A DNA stretch of 64,000 bases. Source: an uncultured Salinisphaerales bacterium (GTDB taxonomy: Bacteria; Pseudomonadota; Gammaproteobacteria; Nevskiales; CAJXLF01). Where the stretch lies: NCBI GenBank assembly GCA_913055805.1, contig CAJXLF010000013.1, positions 22,048 to 86,047 of the forward strand, written 5' to 3'. The notes below the pieces were generated by a model. That model was not told where the DNA came from. It saw only the letters and a list, made by a program, of their open reading frames with translations, and did no database searches. This document shows positions 36,352-45,173 of this stretch, piece by piece. Both the position numbers and the translations under genes were made by a program. Each line of letters begins with the position of its first letter. Position 1 is the stretch's first letter.

Positions 36352-37328
36352 GGATGCTGCCGGCGGGTTCTGATAAGCAGGTAGAGAAAGAAAGGTGCGC
36401 CAATCAGGGCTGTCAGCACGCCCAGTTTCAGTTCCACGTCCGTGGGCATGCGTCGAATGGCGATATCTGCCGCCAACAGCAGGGCTGCTCCGCCCAGCGC
36501 ACTGGGCAGCAGCAACTGACTCGGGCGGTAACCGATCAGTGGCCGTAAAAGATGTGGCACCACCAGGCCGATGAAGCCGACACTGCCGGTGACCGCCACT
36601 GCCGCTCCGACGCTCAGCGCCGTGCCGCCCAACACCAGCAGACGCAGCAAGGGCATGCTGATGCCGAGGCTGCGGGCTGTATCCTCACCCAGACTCAGGG
36701 CATCCAGGCCGCGCCCCGTGGCCATCAGCATGGCCATGCCGGCCAGAATCAGTGGCGCCGCCAGGCTGACATGCTCCATGCTGCGTTCGGCCAGTGAGCC
36801 CAGCAGCCAGAAAACGATTTCCAGCGCCGCATAGGGATTGGGCGCCATATTCAGCGCCAACGAGGTCAGGGCGGCGGCAAAACTGTTGATCGCCACGCCC
36901 GCCAGAATCAGGGTGAGAATACTGCTGTCGCGCCCGGCCAGCAGATATACCAGGGTCACGGCCAGGGCCGCGCCGGACAGTCCGCCCAGAGGCAACGCCA
37001 GTGCGAACAGGGCGGCCAGGCCGGAATACAGCGTCAGCACCGCACCCAGTGCCGCTCCGGCTGATACGCCTATGAGTCCGGCATCGGCAAGGGGATTGCG
37101 CATGAAACCCTGCAGCACGGCGCCCGACATGCCCAAGGCCGCACCCACGATAACGGCCAGCAGGCTGCGGGGCAGGCGCAGCTCCCAGAGAATGAGTTGG
37201 GCATTCGCCTGCCCGTTACCGAACAGCACAGACCAGGTCAGCTCCGCGCGCCCGCTCATCAGGGACAGCAGGAACAGGGTGCCGACGGTGAACAGCAGGC
37301 CGCTCAGCAGCCAGTGGCGGGCGGTCAT
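36348..37328 (-). CDS. btuC: vitamin B12 ABC transporter permease
   Basis: A 326-residue FecCD-family permease with about nine or ten helices. Typical motifs: LRLPRSLLAVIVGAALGMSGAVLQGFMRNPLADAGLIGVSAGAALG and GFIGLVVPHLLRPLIGYRP (the coupling-helix region). It overlaps btuF and btuD by 4 bases each, so all are co-translated. Cobalamin substrate is inferred from the upstream btuB and riboswitch. Confidence 0.93.
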   Translation of the reverse strand: MTARHWLLSGLLFTVGTLFLLSLMSGRAELTWSVLFGNGQANAQLILWELRLPRSLLAVIVGAALGMSGAVLQGFMRNPLADAGLIGVSAGAALGAVLTLYSGLAALFALALPLGGLSGAALAVTLVYLLAGRDSSILTLILAGVAINSFAAALTSLALNMAPNPYAALEIVFWLLGSLAERSMEHVSLAAPLILAGMAMLMATGRGLDALSLGEDTARSLGISMPLLRLLVLGGTALSVGAAVAVTGSVGFIGLVVPHLLRPLIGYRPSQLLLPSALGGAALLLAADIAIRRMPTDVELKLGVLTALIGAPFFLYLLIRTRRQHP

Positions 37329-38143
37329 GGAGCGCCCTCTGCCGTGAGTTGCGTACGTAATTGGCGCAGTCGCTGGCCGGCCTCCAGAATCTCGGGTCCG
37401 CCACAGCTCCAGTAACGTCCGGGTATATGCGCGGTAGGCAGGGTGCCGGCCATCTGCCGCAATGCCGGATGTTGCAGGGTCTGCTCAGCCAGGGTACTGC
37501 CCTGTTGCTGTTTCTCGCCGCTCAGCACCAGCGCCCGGGGGGGGTGCATGAGCAGGGTTTCCAGCGGGATTCTGCCGGTGGCGGGCAGCTGTTGCTGGCT
37601 GGCGAAATTGCGCAGACCTGTTCGCTGTATCAGGTCGTGCAGCAGGCTGCCTGCACCGGTCGTCATGCCATTAGGGCCGTAAACAGCGACCACCGGGCTG
37701 GTGTTGCTGGCCGGTTCGCTGCCGGCGGGAAGCTGCCTGAGCTGGCCGGCCAGTTGTTTGCCGCGTTCAGGATTGCCCAGCACCAGGGCCAGGGCTTCCA
37801 TCTGCGCCGCTGCGCTTTCCAGGCTGTCCGGCGATTCCACTTCCCAGAGACGGAAGCCAAGGTCTTCCAGCGCATTCACCAGGTGCGTATTGCTGTACCG
37901 GTGCACCAGGACCAGATCCGGTTGCAGCGCGATGACCTCTTCGGCACTGCCGTGGTTGATCGGCAGACCGGCCGCCAGGTCATGCACCGGCGACAATGGT
38001 GAGGTGGCGGCCAGGAAAGTGAGGGACGCAATCTGCTCCGGCCTGGCCAGATGCAGGAGCAGCACGTCGGCGCACAGGTTCAGCGACATGACCCTGCTCG
38101 GCGCCGCCAGTGCTGGCCAGGTCAGTGACGCGAGCATGAGCAT
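37325..38143 (-). CDS. btuF: cobalamin-binding periplasmic protein
   Basis: A 272-residue type III substrate-binding protein. Signal peptide MLMLASLTWPALAAPS; mature part starts with RVMSLNLCADVLLLHLARPEQIASL, the BtuF-type beginning. The long alpha backbone and VVAVYGPNGMTT area follow. The start is uncertain: I chose the ATG at 38141-38143 because it gives a clean signal peptide and typical length (E. coli BtuF 266) and clears the btuB stop by 46 bases; an upstream in-frame ATG at 38272 would overlap btuB. Confidence 0.88.
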   Translation of the reverse strand: MLMLASLTWPALAAPSRVMSLNLCADVLLLHLARPEQIASLTFLAATSPLSPVHDLAAGLPINHGSAEEVIALQPDLVLVHRYSNTHLVNALEDLGFRLWEVESPDSLESAAAQMEALALVLGNPERGKQLAGQLRQLPAGSEPASNTSPVVAVYGPNGMTTGAGSLLHDLIQRTGLRNFASQQQLPATGRIPLETLLMHPPRALVLSGEKQQQGSTLAEQTLQHPALRQMAGTLPTAHIPGRYWSCGGPEILEAGQRLRQLRTQLTAEGAP

Positions 38144-38189
38144 GCCCGCCAGCCACCGGCCGGCGGGCAGGACCCGGCAGGACCTGCTT

Positions 38190-40127
38190 TTAGCGGGACA
38201 GCCAGCGAACGCCCACATAGCCCGCACGTCCGGGGGCGGCGTAGCCGGCCGTTTCTTCGTATTCCTCATCATTCACGTTGTCGACACGCAAGGTCAGCGT
38301 CCAGCTGGGTGTCAGACTGTAGTCTGCATTGAGATCCACCACTTTGTAACTGTCCAGCGTGCCGCGGGTAAAGCCGATGAAGTCGTCGCGTTTGCCTACC
38401 TGGCGTGCATTCAAACCCAGCCGCAGTTTGCTCAATGCCCGCCAGTTGACGTTCAGTGCCACCTCGTTTTCCGGCCGGCGCAGGAGTTTTTCACCGGTAT
38501 CGAGGTTTTCGGTCTCGGTACGCGTATAGGCCAGTTGCACATCCAGCGTTGCCAGAGGGCTGAAGCCGAGGACGGCCTCATAGCCTTCGGTTTCGGCCTG
38601 CTGCACATTCTGCGGGCTGCTCAGGAAGGTGTTGGGATCAAACACGAAAGTGATCAGGTCCTCGATATCGTTCTTGAAGTAGATCACTTCCAGGCTGGCC
38701 ATGCCGAACGCCTGTTCGAAACCGATATCCCAGCCCTTGCTCTTTTCCGGCTGCAGATCCGGATTGGCCAGAACGAAGCTGCTGCTTTCAAACAGCTCCG
38801 ACAGGCTGGGCGCCTTGAAGCCGGTGCCGTAGCTGGCTTTCAGCCGGGTGCCGCTGTTGCCGATATGCAGCAGCGGGGCAATGCGCCAGGTGGTTTCGCC
38901 GCCGAACAGGTCATGCTTGTCATGACGTACGCCGATCGCAGTGGAAAATGCATCAGTGAATTGCGCCTGATCCTGCAGATAGAAACCGCTGTTGCGGATG
39001 GATTCGGCAAAGTTGCTGCCACGGGCGCGGTCGTCCTCGACTTCGGCGCCCATGATCAGGCTGTTGTTTCGCCAGTTGAGCGTCTGTTGCCAGTCGAGCT
39101 TGCTCTTGTTGCCGTTGAATTCGCTTTCCGAAGGAGTCGAGCGGGCGCCAGCCGGGCCATTTTCGTTACGCCGCTCATGCGTGCTGCGCGAGTAGGAAAC
39201 CTGTTGTGCCCAGCTGCCATCCGGCGAAATCCAGTTGGCCTGCAGCCTGGAAAAGCTCTGATCGGTTTCCCCGGTGGAATCCGGGTCGTGGGCAACGAAC
39301 TCCGAGGGCGCGGGGAAGATGTCGTAGAACTCGTCGATTTCTGCCTCGGCGCTTTGCAGGCGCGTGTCGAAGCTGATTTCCAGGCTGTCTGTTACCCGAG
39401 AAGCCCAATGCAACGCAGCCGTGGCGTTACGGTAAGCGTCTTTCTCGTCATGATTGCCGCGGTCAGGGTTGGCCGCCGAGGTGCCGGCGGTATCCAGCAC
39501 GCCGGCGGAAAGGCCGAGCCGATGCCGGCCGAAAGATTTGCGCAGCCCGGCGCCGGTGTTGACCGTGCCGAAGTCGCCGACTTCCAGTCGGTAGCTGGAA
39601 CTGTCGTCACGGCGGGTGATGATCTGGATGACGCCGCCGATGGCGTCCGAGCCATAGAGCGTGCTTTGCGGGCCGCGCACGATTTCGATGCGCTCGATGT
39701 CCTCCACCAGCAGATTGGAAAAATCAACCTGGCCGGTGGGGTTGCTGGGGTCGCTGATCTCTACGCCATCAATCAGGACCAGCACATGATTGGATTCGGT
39801 GCCGCGCATGAATATCGAGCTGACCTGTCCAGGTCCGCCCGATTGAATGACTGTAAGGCCGGGCACGTTGCGCAGCAGTTCGACAACACGGGCCTTGCCG
39901 CTGTTTTCTATTTCTTCGCGTTCAATGATCGTGACTGCACTGGCGATATTCTTTTCGGCCACAGGCGTGCGTGTCGCCGTAACTACGATGGGGCCGAGCG
40001 AAGCGTCTTCCGCGGTATCGTCGGCAGCCAGTGCCTGTGCGGATAACCCTGCCGTGAAGGCAGCGGCGATAAGTAAAGGGGTTGTTGCCAGGATGCGATT
40101 CCCGGTCCTGGTGCTGGGGTATTTCAT
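38190..40127 (-). CDS. btuB: TonB-dependent vitamin B12 receptor
   Basis: A 645-residue outer-membrane receptor. Signal peptide ends SAQALAADD; TonB box area GPIVVTATRT; plug domain (about 45-160) with GSDAIGGVIQIITR; then a 22-strand barrel. BtuB-like features include NSGKARVVELLRNVPGL and the adjacent B12 permease genes. The start is fixed by SD GGGAGGTCCC. The last residues are WLSR instead of the usual C-terminal aromatic, a small oddity for barrel assembly. Directly behind a cobalamin riboswitch. Confidence 0.94.
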   Translation of the reverse strand: MKYPSTRTGNRILATTPLLIAAAFTAGLSAQALAADDTAEDASLGPIVVTATRTPVAEKNIASAVTIIEREEIENSGKARVVELLRNVPGLTVIQSGGPGQVSSIFMRGTESNHVLVLIDGVEISDPSNPTGQVDFSNLLVEDIERIEIVRGPQSTLYGSDAIGGVIQIITRRDDSSSYRLEVGDFGTVNTGAGLRKSFGRHRLGLSAGVLDTAGTSAANPDRGNHDEKDAYRNATAALHWASRVTDSLEISFDTRLQSAEAEIDEFYDIFPAPSEFVAHDPDSTGETDQSFSRLQANWISPDGSWAQQVSYSRSTHERRNENGPAGARSTPSESEFNGNKSKLDWQQTLNWRNNSLIMGAEVEDDRARGSNFAESIRNSGFYLQDQAQFTDAFSTAIGVRHDKHDLFGGETTWRIAPLLHIGNSGTRLKASYGTGFKAPSLSELFESSSFVLANPDLQPEKSKGWDIGFEQAFGMASLEVIYFKNDIEDLITFVFDPNTFLSSPQNVQQAETEGYEAVLGFSPLATLDVQLAYTRTETENLDTGEKLLRRPENEVALNVNWRALSKLRLGLNARQVGKRDDFIGFTRGTLDSYKVVDLNADYSLTPSWTLTLRVDNVNDEEYEETAGYAAPGRAGYVGVRWLSR

Positions 40128-40247
40128 GGGACCTCCCGATAGCCGCGCCCACCCGCGCGGTAGATTGCATGGAGGCCAGGGTCGGGAAGTGGTCAGCAAC
40201 ATCAGGGAGATGTACCGGTCGACCGCCCGCCGCGGCTTCCTCGTTCG

Positions 40248-40436
40248 GTCGCAGGCCGGTCTCCGGACTCGCAAGCTGCCTGGGGCGCCCTTTCCACCTT
40301 CCCGCATGTTTTTACATGCAGTGGTATCCGGAAAGGGAGGCTTGCCTACCGTTGCGGGGGCAGTGCCGGGATTGAGATCAGAAGACTCGCACCGGCTTCC
40401 CGTTTCATTTCATGAGCCAGGCCCATGAAACACCTG
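40248..40436 (-). promoter_or_regulatory. cobalamin riboswitch upstream of btuB
   Basis: Read on the minus strand the 320-base leader of btuB holds the known conserved pieces in order: GGTGCGA (40387-40393), the B12 box GCACTGCCCCCGCAACGGTA (40347-40366), and the closing GAGTCCGGAGACCGGCCTGC (40251-40270). The peripheral stem between them (around 40300-40325, CATGTTTTTACATG) is also visible. Family knowledge: binding of adenosylcobalamin lowers expression of the B12 uptake genes. Coordinates of the ends are approximate. Confidence 0.95.
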
Positions 40437-40447
40437 TGACGTGGGCG

Positions 40448-40720
40448 TTATTTTAACACTGCGGCAAGGCGTTCTTGCAGTTCCGGTGCGGTGAGGCCGG
40501 TAATTTCCAATACCTTGCGAGGCTGAGTATGTCCGCTTGTGATCTCAATAGAGGAGGCGGGGATGTCCAGCTTGCCGGCCAGCAGTCTGATGACAGTATC
40601 GTTGGCCTTGCCTTTTTCCGGTGCGGTGGTGACGGTGATTTTCAACACATCTCCCATCCAGCCCTGCAGGCAGTTGCGGCTGGCCTTGGCTGTTACCTTG
40701 ATGCCAAGCCGGCAACTCAC
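40448..40720 (-). CDS. DUF167 (YggU-like) protein
   Basis: A 90-residue protein of the DUF167/YggU family: LGIKVTAKASRNCLQG, then ITVTTAPEKGKANDTVIRLLAGKLDIPASSIEITSGHTQPRKVLEI, the family hallmark (usually PxxGKANxxLxxxLA). Function unknown. It starts with GTG at 40720, overlapping the stop of the upstream gamma-glutamylcyclotransferase-like gene by four bases (GTGA), so they are translationally coupled. Confidence 0.9.
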   Translation of the reverse strand: MSCRLGIKVTAKASRNCLQGWMGDVLKITVTTAPEKGKANDTVIRLLAGKLDIPASSIEITSGHTQPRKVLEITGLTAPELQERLAAVLK

Positions 40721-41211
40721 AGTCTGTCCAGCAGCGAACGGTTACGGGTGTCGCGCTCGGTGTCCGGGTCTACCCAGCAGGGCCAGTTTTCCAGGCGGTG
40801 GATATGCGTGACTGGCAGGTGGTGTTCAACGGCGCCGGCGATGGCGAAGCCCAGATACCAGTCATAGGGGCGCAGGGCGGCATCGCGGACTTCGTCCAGG
40901 GCTATATAGGTCAGCGCTTCCAACGGTCCGTGTTCCGCGCTGTCCAGACGCACATGCAGTCGACGGTAGCCGGGACCTTCAAAGGAATCGAGACGGTCCA
41001 GCGCACTATCGGAGATTTCGAAGATAACGCCGGGTACCTGATGCAGATGCTGCGAGGCAATAGTGAATTTGCCCGAGCCATCCGCTTCGCTGCCCTTGTC
41101 ACAAAACAACTCGTAACCGGGAAGCGTGGCCTTGCCCAGGCAGGAAATAAAGTCTATCCGCACCCCAAGGCGGGCGGACGACATATTGGAGCCGTATGCA
41201 AAATACAGCAC
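40717..41211 (-). CDS. gamma-glutamylcyclotransferase-like protein
   Basis: A 164-residue GGCT-fold protein. It begins with LYFAYGSNMSSARL, the YGSN substrate-binding motif, and carries the acidic catalytic position in DSFEGPGYRR. Enzymes of this fold release 5-oxoproline from gamma-glutamyl compounds or act on glutathione. Coupled to the DUF167 gene downstream. Confidence 0.9.
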   Translation of the reverse strand: MLYFAYGSNMSSARLGVRIDFISCLGKATLPGYELFCDKGSEADGSGKFTIASQHLHQVPGVIFEISDSALDRLDSFEGPGYRRLHVRLDSAEHGPLEALTYIALDEVRDAALRPYDWYLGFAIAGAVEHHLPVTHIHRLENWPCWVDPDTERDTRNRSLLDRL

Positions 41212-41224
41212 GACTCAATAACCA

Positions 41225-41252
41225 ATACTGCCCCGGCGTTGCCGGGGCAGTA
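41225..41252 (-). terminator. strong hairpin after RRM gene
   Basis: A 28-base structure with a 12-13 bp perfect GC-rich stem (ACTGCCCCGGC with GCCGGGGCAGT) and a GTT loop. It lies 12 bases past the RRM stop on the minus strand. Its T-tract is weak (ATTGGTTATTG), so termination may be imperfect or Rho-assisted. Confidence 0.7.
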
Positions 41253-41264
41253 TGGACAGGGGGT

Positions 41265-41528
41265 CTAGAAGCGGCGTGGCCGTTCTTCGCGCGGGCGTGC
41301 TTCGTTCACACGCAGCGGGCGCCCGCCAATATCCTTGCCATTCACATTTTCAATGGCGGTCTTGGCTTCATCATTGTTGGGCATTTCAACAAAACCGAAA
41401 CCCTTGGAACGATCCGTTGCACGGTCCATGATGACCTTGGCGGAATCCACAGTGCCAAAAGGGCTGAAAAGATCGCGGAGCTCATCATCGCTCATGCGGT
41501 AGGGCAGGTTGCCCACATAAATATTCAT
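41265..41528 (-). CDS. small RRM RNA-binding protein
   Basis: An 87-residue single RRM domain. RNP2 is IYVGNL (3-8), RNP1 is KGFGFVEM (about 48-55), and the C-terminal tail is short and arginine-rich (RPREERPRRF). Such proteins are often cold-induced or act as RNA chaperones. The 240-base region between this gene and slyD should hold divergent promoters; no clear element was identified there. Confidence 0.92.
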   Translation of the reverse strand: MNIYVGNLPYRMSDDELRDLFSPFGTVDSAKVIMDRATDRSKGFGFVEMPNNDEAKTAIENVNGKDIGGRPLRVNEARPREERPRRF

Positions 41529-41770
41529 GACCAGTCAGATCCATAACTCGCTGTGTCACTCTCTCCTATTCAGCACCTATGAATGACACGAAAATAAGTA
41601 CTGAAGCCGGCCGCCTCTGCGGACGCGCTTTTGCATCATAACAGACTGTTCGCAAAAGGCGACTATGGATTAACAGCTCTCTGAAAACGCGGTTGATCCG
41701 GGGTATTTGCCTGCGAAATCGTGACCGGCTCTGTATGATGGCCGTTCATTTACCGCACAGGATTATTCCC

Positions 41771-42253
41771 ATGCAGATCGCAGATCAGTGCGTTGCACGA
41801 TTTCATTACACCCTGCGCAACGACGCGGGCGAGGTTCTCGACAGTTCCGAAGGGCAGGAGCCTCTGGCTTATTTACACGGCGCCGGGAACATCGTCTCGG
41901 GACTCGAGCAAGCACTGGCTGGCAAGGGCGAAGGTGAACAGTTTCAGGTAAGCGTACAGCCGGAAGAAGGTTATGGCCCCAAGCACGAAGGCCTGATTGA
42001 AGAAGTGCCGCGTGAAGCCTTCCAGGGCATTGACCAGATTGATGTCGGCATGCGCTTTCAGGCCGACAGCAGTCAGGGCCCGATGGTGGTGACCGTCACC
42101 GCCGTTTCGGAAGAAACCATTACGGTTGACGGCAATCATCCGCTGGCCGGTGAAACGCTGCACTTCGATATTGAAGTGGTCGACATTCGCGAGGCCACTT
42201 CCGAAGAACAGGAGCATGGCCATCCGCATGGGCCGGGTGGGCAACAGCACTGA
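41771..42253 (+). CDS. slyD: FKBP-type peptidyl-prolyl isomerase SlyD
   Basis: A 160-residue SlyD-type PPIase and chaperone. FKBP core split by an insert-in-flap: DSSEGQEPLAYLHGAGNIVSGLEQALAGKGEGEQF, then PEEGYGPKHEGLIEEVPREAF and the flap VDGNHPLAGETLHFDIEV. The His-rich metal-binding tail is short (EQEHGHPHGPGGQQH), fewer histidines than in E. coli. Start at 41771 follows AGGA; upstream in-frame codons are not conserved. Terminator follows directly. Confidence 0.95.
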   Translation: MQIADQCVARFHYTLRNDAGEVLDSSEGQEPLAYLHGAGNIVSGLEQALAGKGEGEQFQVSVQPEEGYGPKHEGLIEEVPREAFQGIDQIDVGMRFQADSSQGPMVVTVTAVSEETITVDGNHPLAGETLHFDIEVVDIREATSEEQEHGHPHGPGGQQH

Positions 42254-42268
42254 GCAGACAGGCGTCAG

Positions 42269-42296
42269 AAAAAGCCGGCTTTCGCCGGCTTTTTTT
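42269..42296 (+). terminator. Rho-independent terminator of slyD
   Basis: An 11-bp stem AAAAAGCCGGC/GCCGGCTTTTT with loop TTTC, followed by a run of seven T. Nearly the same sequence as the terminator at 11763. Confidence 0.92.
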
Positions 42297-42381
42297 ATGG
42301 CCGGTAAGAGAGTTGGTTGACATCCTTTTGTCATATGGCGGAGTGAGTGTATGGGGTTGAGAGACATTCGGGAGTCCGCAA

Positions 42382-43581
42382 ATGGACAGAGAACAGCTTA
42401 CCGCCGCTGAGCTTGAAATCCGCTTGACGGCGCATCGGGAGTGGCTGGAGAGCAAGTTCAATGCGGGTTGCCGAGCTGATCTGAGCCTTGTAGATCTGAG
42501 TGGCCTTGATCTGGAGGGGCAGGACCTGCGCTGGGTCAATTTCAGGCAGGCGGACCTGTCCGGCTGCCGGTTACGGCACGCGCTCCTGCATCGCGCCGAT
42601 CTGTCGGAAGCCAACCTTTCTGATGCCGATTTCGAGGCGGCTGATCTGGGTAGTGCAACACTGATACGCAGCAAGCTGACCAGGGCCGTGCTGCGGCAGG
42701 CGTTTCTCGCCGGTGCGGATTTCACGCGCGCCAACCTGACCGACGCCGACCTGCGTGATACCGACTTGCACGAAGTCGTATTCCGTGGCGCGCGTATGCC
42801 GGGGCTCTGTCTGGCGGGGCAGAACCTGGCGGCTGCAGACCTGCGGGAATGTGAACTCGAATTTGCCGATTTCTCGGGTGCTGATCTGAGCAAGACCCGT
42901 CTCATGCGGGCCAGGCTGAAGGCCGCCAATCTGGAATCGGCGAATATGGATCAGGCGGATTTGCGTGGTGTTCAGCTGACCTACGCTCGTCTGCCGGGTG
43001 CGCATATGCGGCTTGTCGATCTGCGTGGCGCGGAACTCGACGAAGCAGTGCTGGAACGGGCTGACCTGAGCGACGCCGATTTCCGTGGCGCCAGCCTTTA
43101 CGGCACGGACTTCGACCGCGCTATCGTGAAGGGCGTGAAATATGATCGCAGCACCCGCTTTAACGGTATTCGCATTACCAACTGCCATGGCAATCCGCTG
43201 TTCCGGCGTTTTGCGCAGGATCAGGACTTTATCGATGAATTCCGTCGCGCCAATCCGCGTTTGTATCTGCTGTGGTGGGCGCTGACCGATTGTGGCCGCT
43301 CCATTCCCCGTGTGCTGGTGGTCTGTGCGCTGATTTCGATTCTGTTCGGGCTGGTCTACTACGGGCTGGGCCCGCAGGCATTCAATGTGTCAGAGCTGGG
43401 CTGGAGTTTCTTCACAGTGATGTATTACAGCGTGGTCACATTCACCACCCTGGGATTCGGAGACATCACGCCGGCCACGCGTACTGCGGCGGTGTTCGTG
43501 ATGCTGGAAGTGATCGTGGGCTACATGATGCTCGGCATACTGATTTCCATTCTGGCCGACAAGGTGGCGCGCCGTAGCTAG
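42382..43581 (+). CDS. pentapeptide-repeat protein fused to K+-channel pore domain
   Basis: A 399-residue fusion. Residues about 33-250 are pentapeptide repeats (A[D/N]LxxA pattern, e.g. ADLSEANLSDADF), which fold as a right-handed quadrilateral beta helix. After a linker two transmembrane helices (about 308-330 and 368-392) flank the pore loop with TTLGFGD (355-361), an ion-selectivity filter like TVGYGD with Leu/Phe substitutions. The repeat domain should be cytoplasmic and could bind a nucleic-acid-like or protein ligand to gate the channel. Convergent with the Nudix gene, stop codons overlapping. Substrate is likely K+. Confidence 0.88.
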   Translation: MDREQLTAAELEIRLTAHREWLESKFNAGCRADLSLVDLSGLDLEGQDLRWVNFRQADLSGCRLRHALLHRADLSEANLSDADFEAADLGSATLIRSKLTRAVLRQAFLAGADFTRANLTDADLRDTDLHEVVFRGARMPGLCLAGQNLAAADLRECELEFADFSGADLSKTRLMRARLKAANLESANMDQADLRGVQLTYARLPGAHMRLVDLRGAELDEAVLERADLSDADFRGASLYGTDFDRAIVKGVKYDRSTRFNGIRITNCHGNPLFRRFAQDQDFIDEFRRANPRLYLLWWALTDCGRSIPRVLVVCALISILFGLVYYGLGPQAFNVSELGWSFFTVMYYSVVTFTTLGFGDITPATRTAAVFVMLEVIVGYMMLGILISILADKVARRS

Positions 43582-44072
43582 GGCAGTGTGTCGAACAGGA
43601 GGCGTACCTGTGGCCATTGTTCCGGGTAACGCCAGCGGTCAGCAGTAATGCTGGCCGGGTCCAGCCAATGGACAGATCTGATTTCTCGCCAGACTTGCCA
43701 GGGACGTGATACGGCTTCACCGGCAACCTGTGTCGTATGGCAGGCGTACAGCCGGAAGCCGTTGTCGAAACTGCGCAATAAAGCGCCGACCTCAACATCC
43801 AGGCCGGTTTCCTCCCAGGTTTCGCGGTGCGCCGTGCATTGCGCACTTTCATTGCGGTCACCTGTGCCGGCGGGGAAGCCCAGGCGCCCATTGTGATGTT
43901 CCACTACCAGCAGTTGCCCGTTCTGTTTGATGAGGCAGCCGGCATTGGCCTGGCGGCTGTCCGCGACGCTGGCGTCGATACGGCAGGCGGGCGCCTGCTC
44001 ACAGGCGGTGAGCAGGACGCCGCCAAAGATCAGGAGAGACTTGACTCCGGTAGCGCACCGGCCGGGTAACAC
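43578..44072 (-). CDS. predicted Nudix hydrolase with lipoprotein signal
   Basis: A 164-residue protein with an N-terminal lipobox (GVLLTAC, Cys about 24) followed by a complete Nudix box (GTGDRNE-7-RETWEETGL, about 69-91). Nudix enzymes usually hydrolyse nucleoside diphosphates linked to X in the cytoplasm; this one looks anchored to the envelope. It starts at GTG at 44070-44072, three bases after the stop of the SDR gene, with no clear SD, so translational coupling is likely. If the true start is internal the signal would be lost, but no internal start is evident before the lipobox. Confidence 0.75.
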   Translation of the reverse strand: MLPGRCATGVKSLLIFGGVLLTACEQAPACRIDASVADSRQANAGCLIKQNGQLLVVEHHNGRLGFPAGTGDRNESAQCTAHRETWEETGLDVEVGALLRSFDNGFRLYACHTTQVAGEAVSRPWQVWREIRSVHWLDPASITADRWRYPEQWPQVRLLFDTLP

Positions 44073-44075
44073 GGA

Positions 44076-45005
44076 CTAATCCAGATAACGCACCCCGGTG
44101 ACATCTTCCGACAGCGTCCACAGCTTCTGCGCCAGACGCTCGCTGCGCGCCTGTTTGCGGCAACCCACCTTGCGCGGGTAGCCGCGCATCTGCTGAAAGC
44201 CGCCGGGTCCGATGTAGTCGCCGCTATCAACATCCCCGGCGGTGGCGGCATAGAGGCTGGGCAGGGCGCCCATGTCGGCGGGCTGGGCGAACACTGCATT
44301 GCCGAAATCCATGATGATCTTTTCAACCCTGGACTTCTTCTGTTCGGCGGCTACGAATTGCAGATGGGTGGCGGCATAACCCGGATGCGCGGCGGCCACA
44401 GTGACCGGTTTGCCGGCCTTGGCGGCACGGCGGTTCAGCTCGAAGGTGAACAGCAGGTTGGCGAGCTTGCTGTCGCCATAGGCCTGCCAGCGGCGGTATT
44501 TGCGCCGTTCCCAGTTCAGGTCTTCGAAGTCGATGGCCGGTGTCCACTTATGCGCCATGCTGGCGACATTGACGATGCGGCCGCCTTCGGCCATGTGATC
44601 GAGCAGCAGTCCGGTGAGGGCAAAATGGCCCAGATGATTGGTGCCCATCTGCATTTCGAATCCGTCCGCGGTTTTGTTATAGGGCACGGCCATGACCCCG
44701 GCATTGTTGATCAGCAGGTCCGGCTGGATGCCGTCGTCAATCAGGCCCTGCGCAAAGCCGCGTACCGAACCCAGATTGGAAAGATCCAGTTCACGGATTT
44801 CCAGATCCGCGTCAGGAAACTCGCGCAGGATATCGTCACGGGCGCTTTCAGCCTTTGCTGCCGTGCGACAGGCCATGATGACTTTCGCACCCTTGCCAGC
44901 CAGACCGCGGGCGGTGTTGAACCCCAGGCCCGAGTTGGCGCCGGTGATGACGGCGGTCTTGCCTGTCATGTCCGGTATGTCCTGCATGGTCCAGCGATTG
45001 CTCAT
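44076..45005 (-). CDS. short-chain dehydrogenase (retinol-dehydrogenase-like)
   Basis: A 309-residue SDR. NAD(P)-binding TGANSGLG (about 21-28), NNAGVMAVPY, catalytic Ser/Tyr/Lys with YGDSKLAN, and a C-terminal extension typical of the retinol-dehydrogenase-like group. The start MSNRWTMQDIPDM at 45003-45005 follows GAGGAC; an upstream ATG at 45074 is not conserved. Substrate unknown. Co-transcribed with the Nudix lipoprotein gene, which follows after three bases. Confidence 0.9.
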   Translation of the reverse strand: MSNRWTMQDIPDMTGKTAVITGANSGLGFNTARGLAGKGAKVIMACRTAAKAESARDDILREFPDADLEIRELDLSNLGSVRGFAQGLIDDGIQPDLLINNAGVMAVPYNKTADGFEMQMGTNHLGHFALTGLLLDHMAEGGRIVNVASMAHKWTPAIDFEDLNWERRKYRRWQAYGDSKLANLLFTFELNRRAAKAGKPVTVAAAHPGYAATHLQFVAAEQKKSRVEKIIMDFGNAVFAQPADMGALPSLYAATAGDVDSGDYIGPGGFQQMRGYPRKVGCRKQARSERLAQKLWTLSEDVTGVRYLD

Positions 45006-45173
45006 GCTTAAGTCCTCTTTATACAAGGTGTAGTCCTCAAGCCTAGCATTTTTTAATGACCACTCCATGGCCACGGGTTTCTGTGTTCACTGGCGGTTCG
45101 TTGCTACTATGTCCGGCAGTGCCCCGGGGCGAAGGGACCCAAAGATTAAAAGCATAGAGTGCAGGAGACATCA

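Noticed and set aside
37701..40046. 781-codon plus-strand frame
   Set aside because: It lies antisense to btuF and btuB, has no domain or signal, and its composition follows the codon structure of the real genes.
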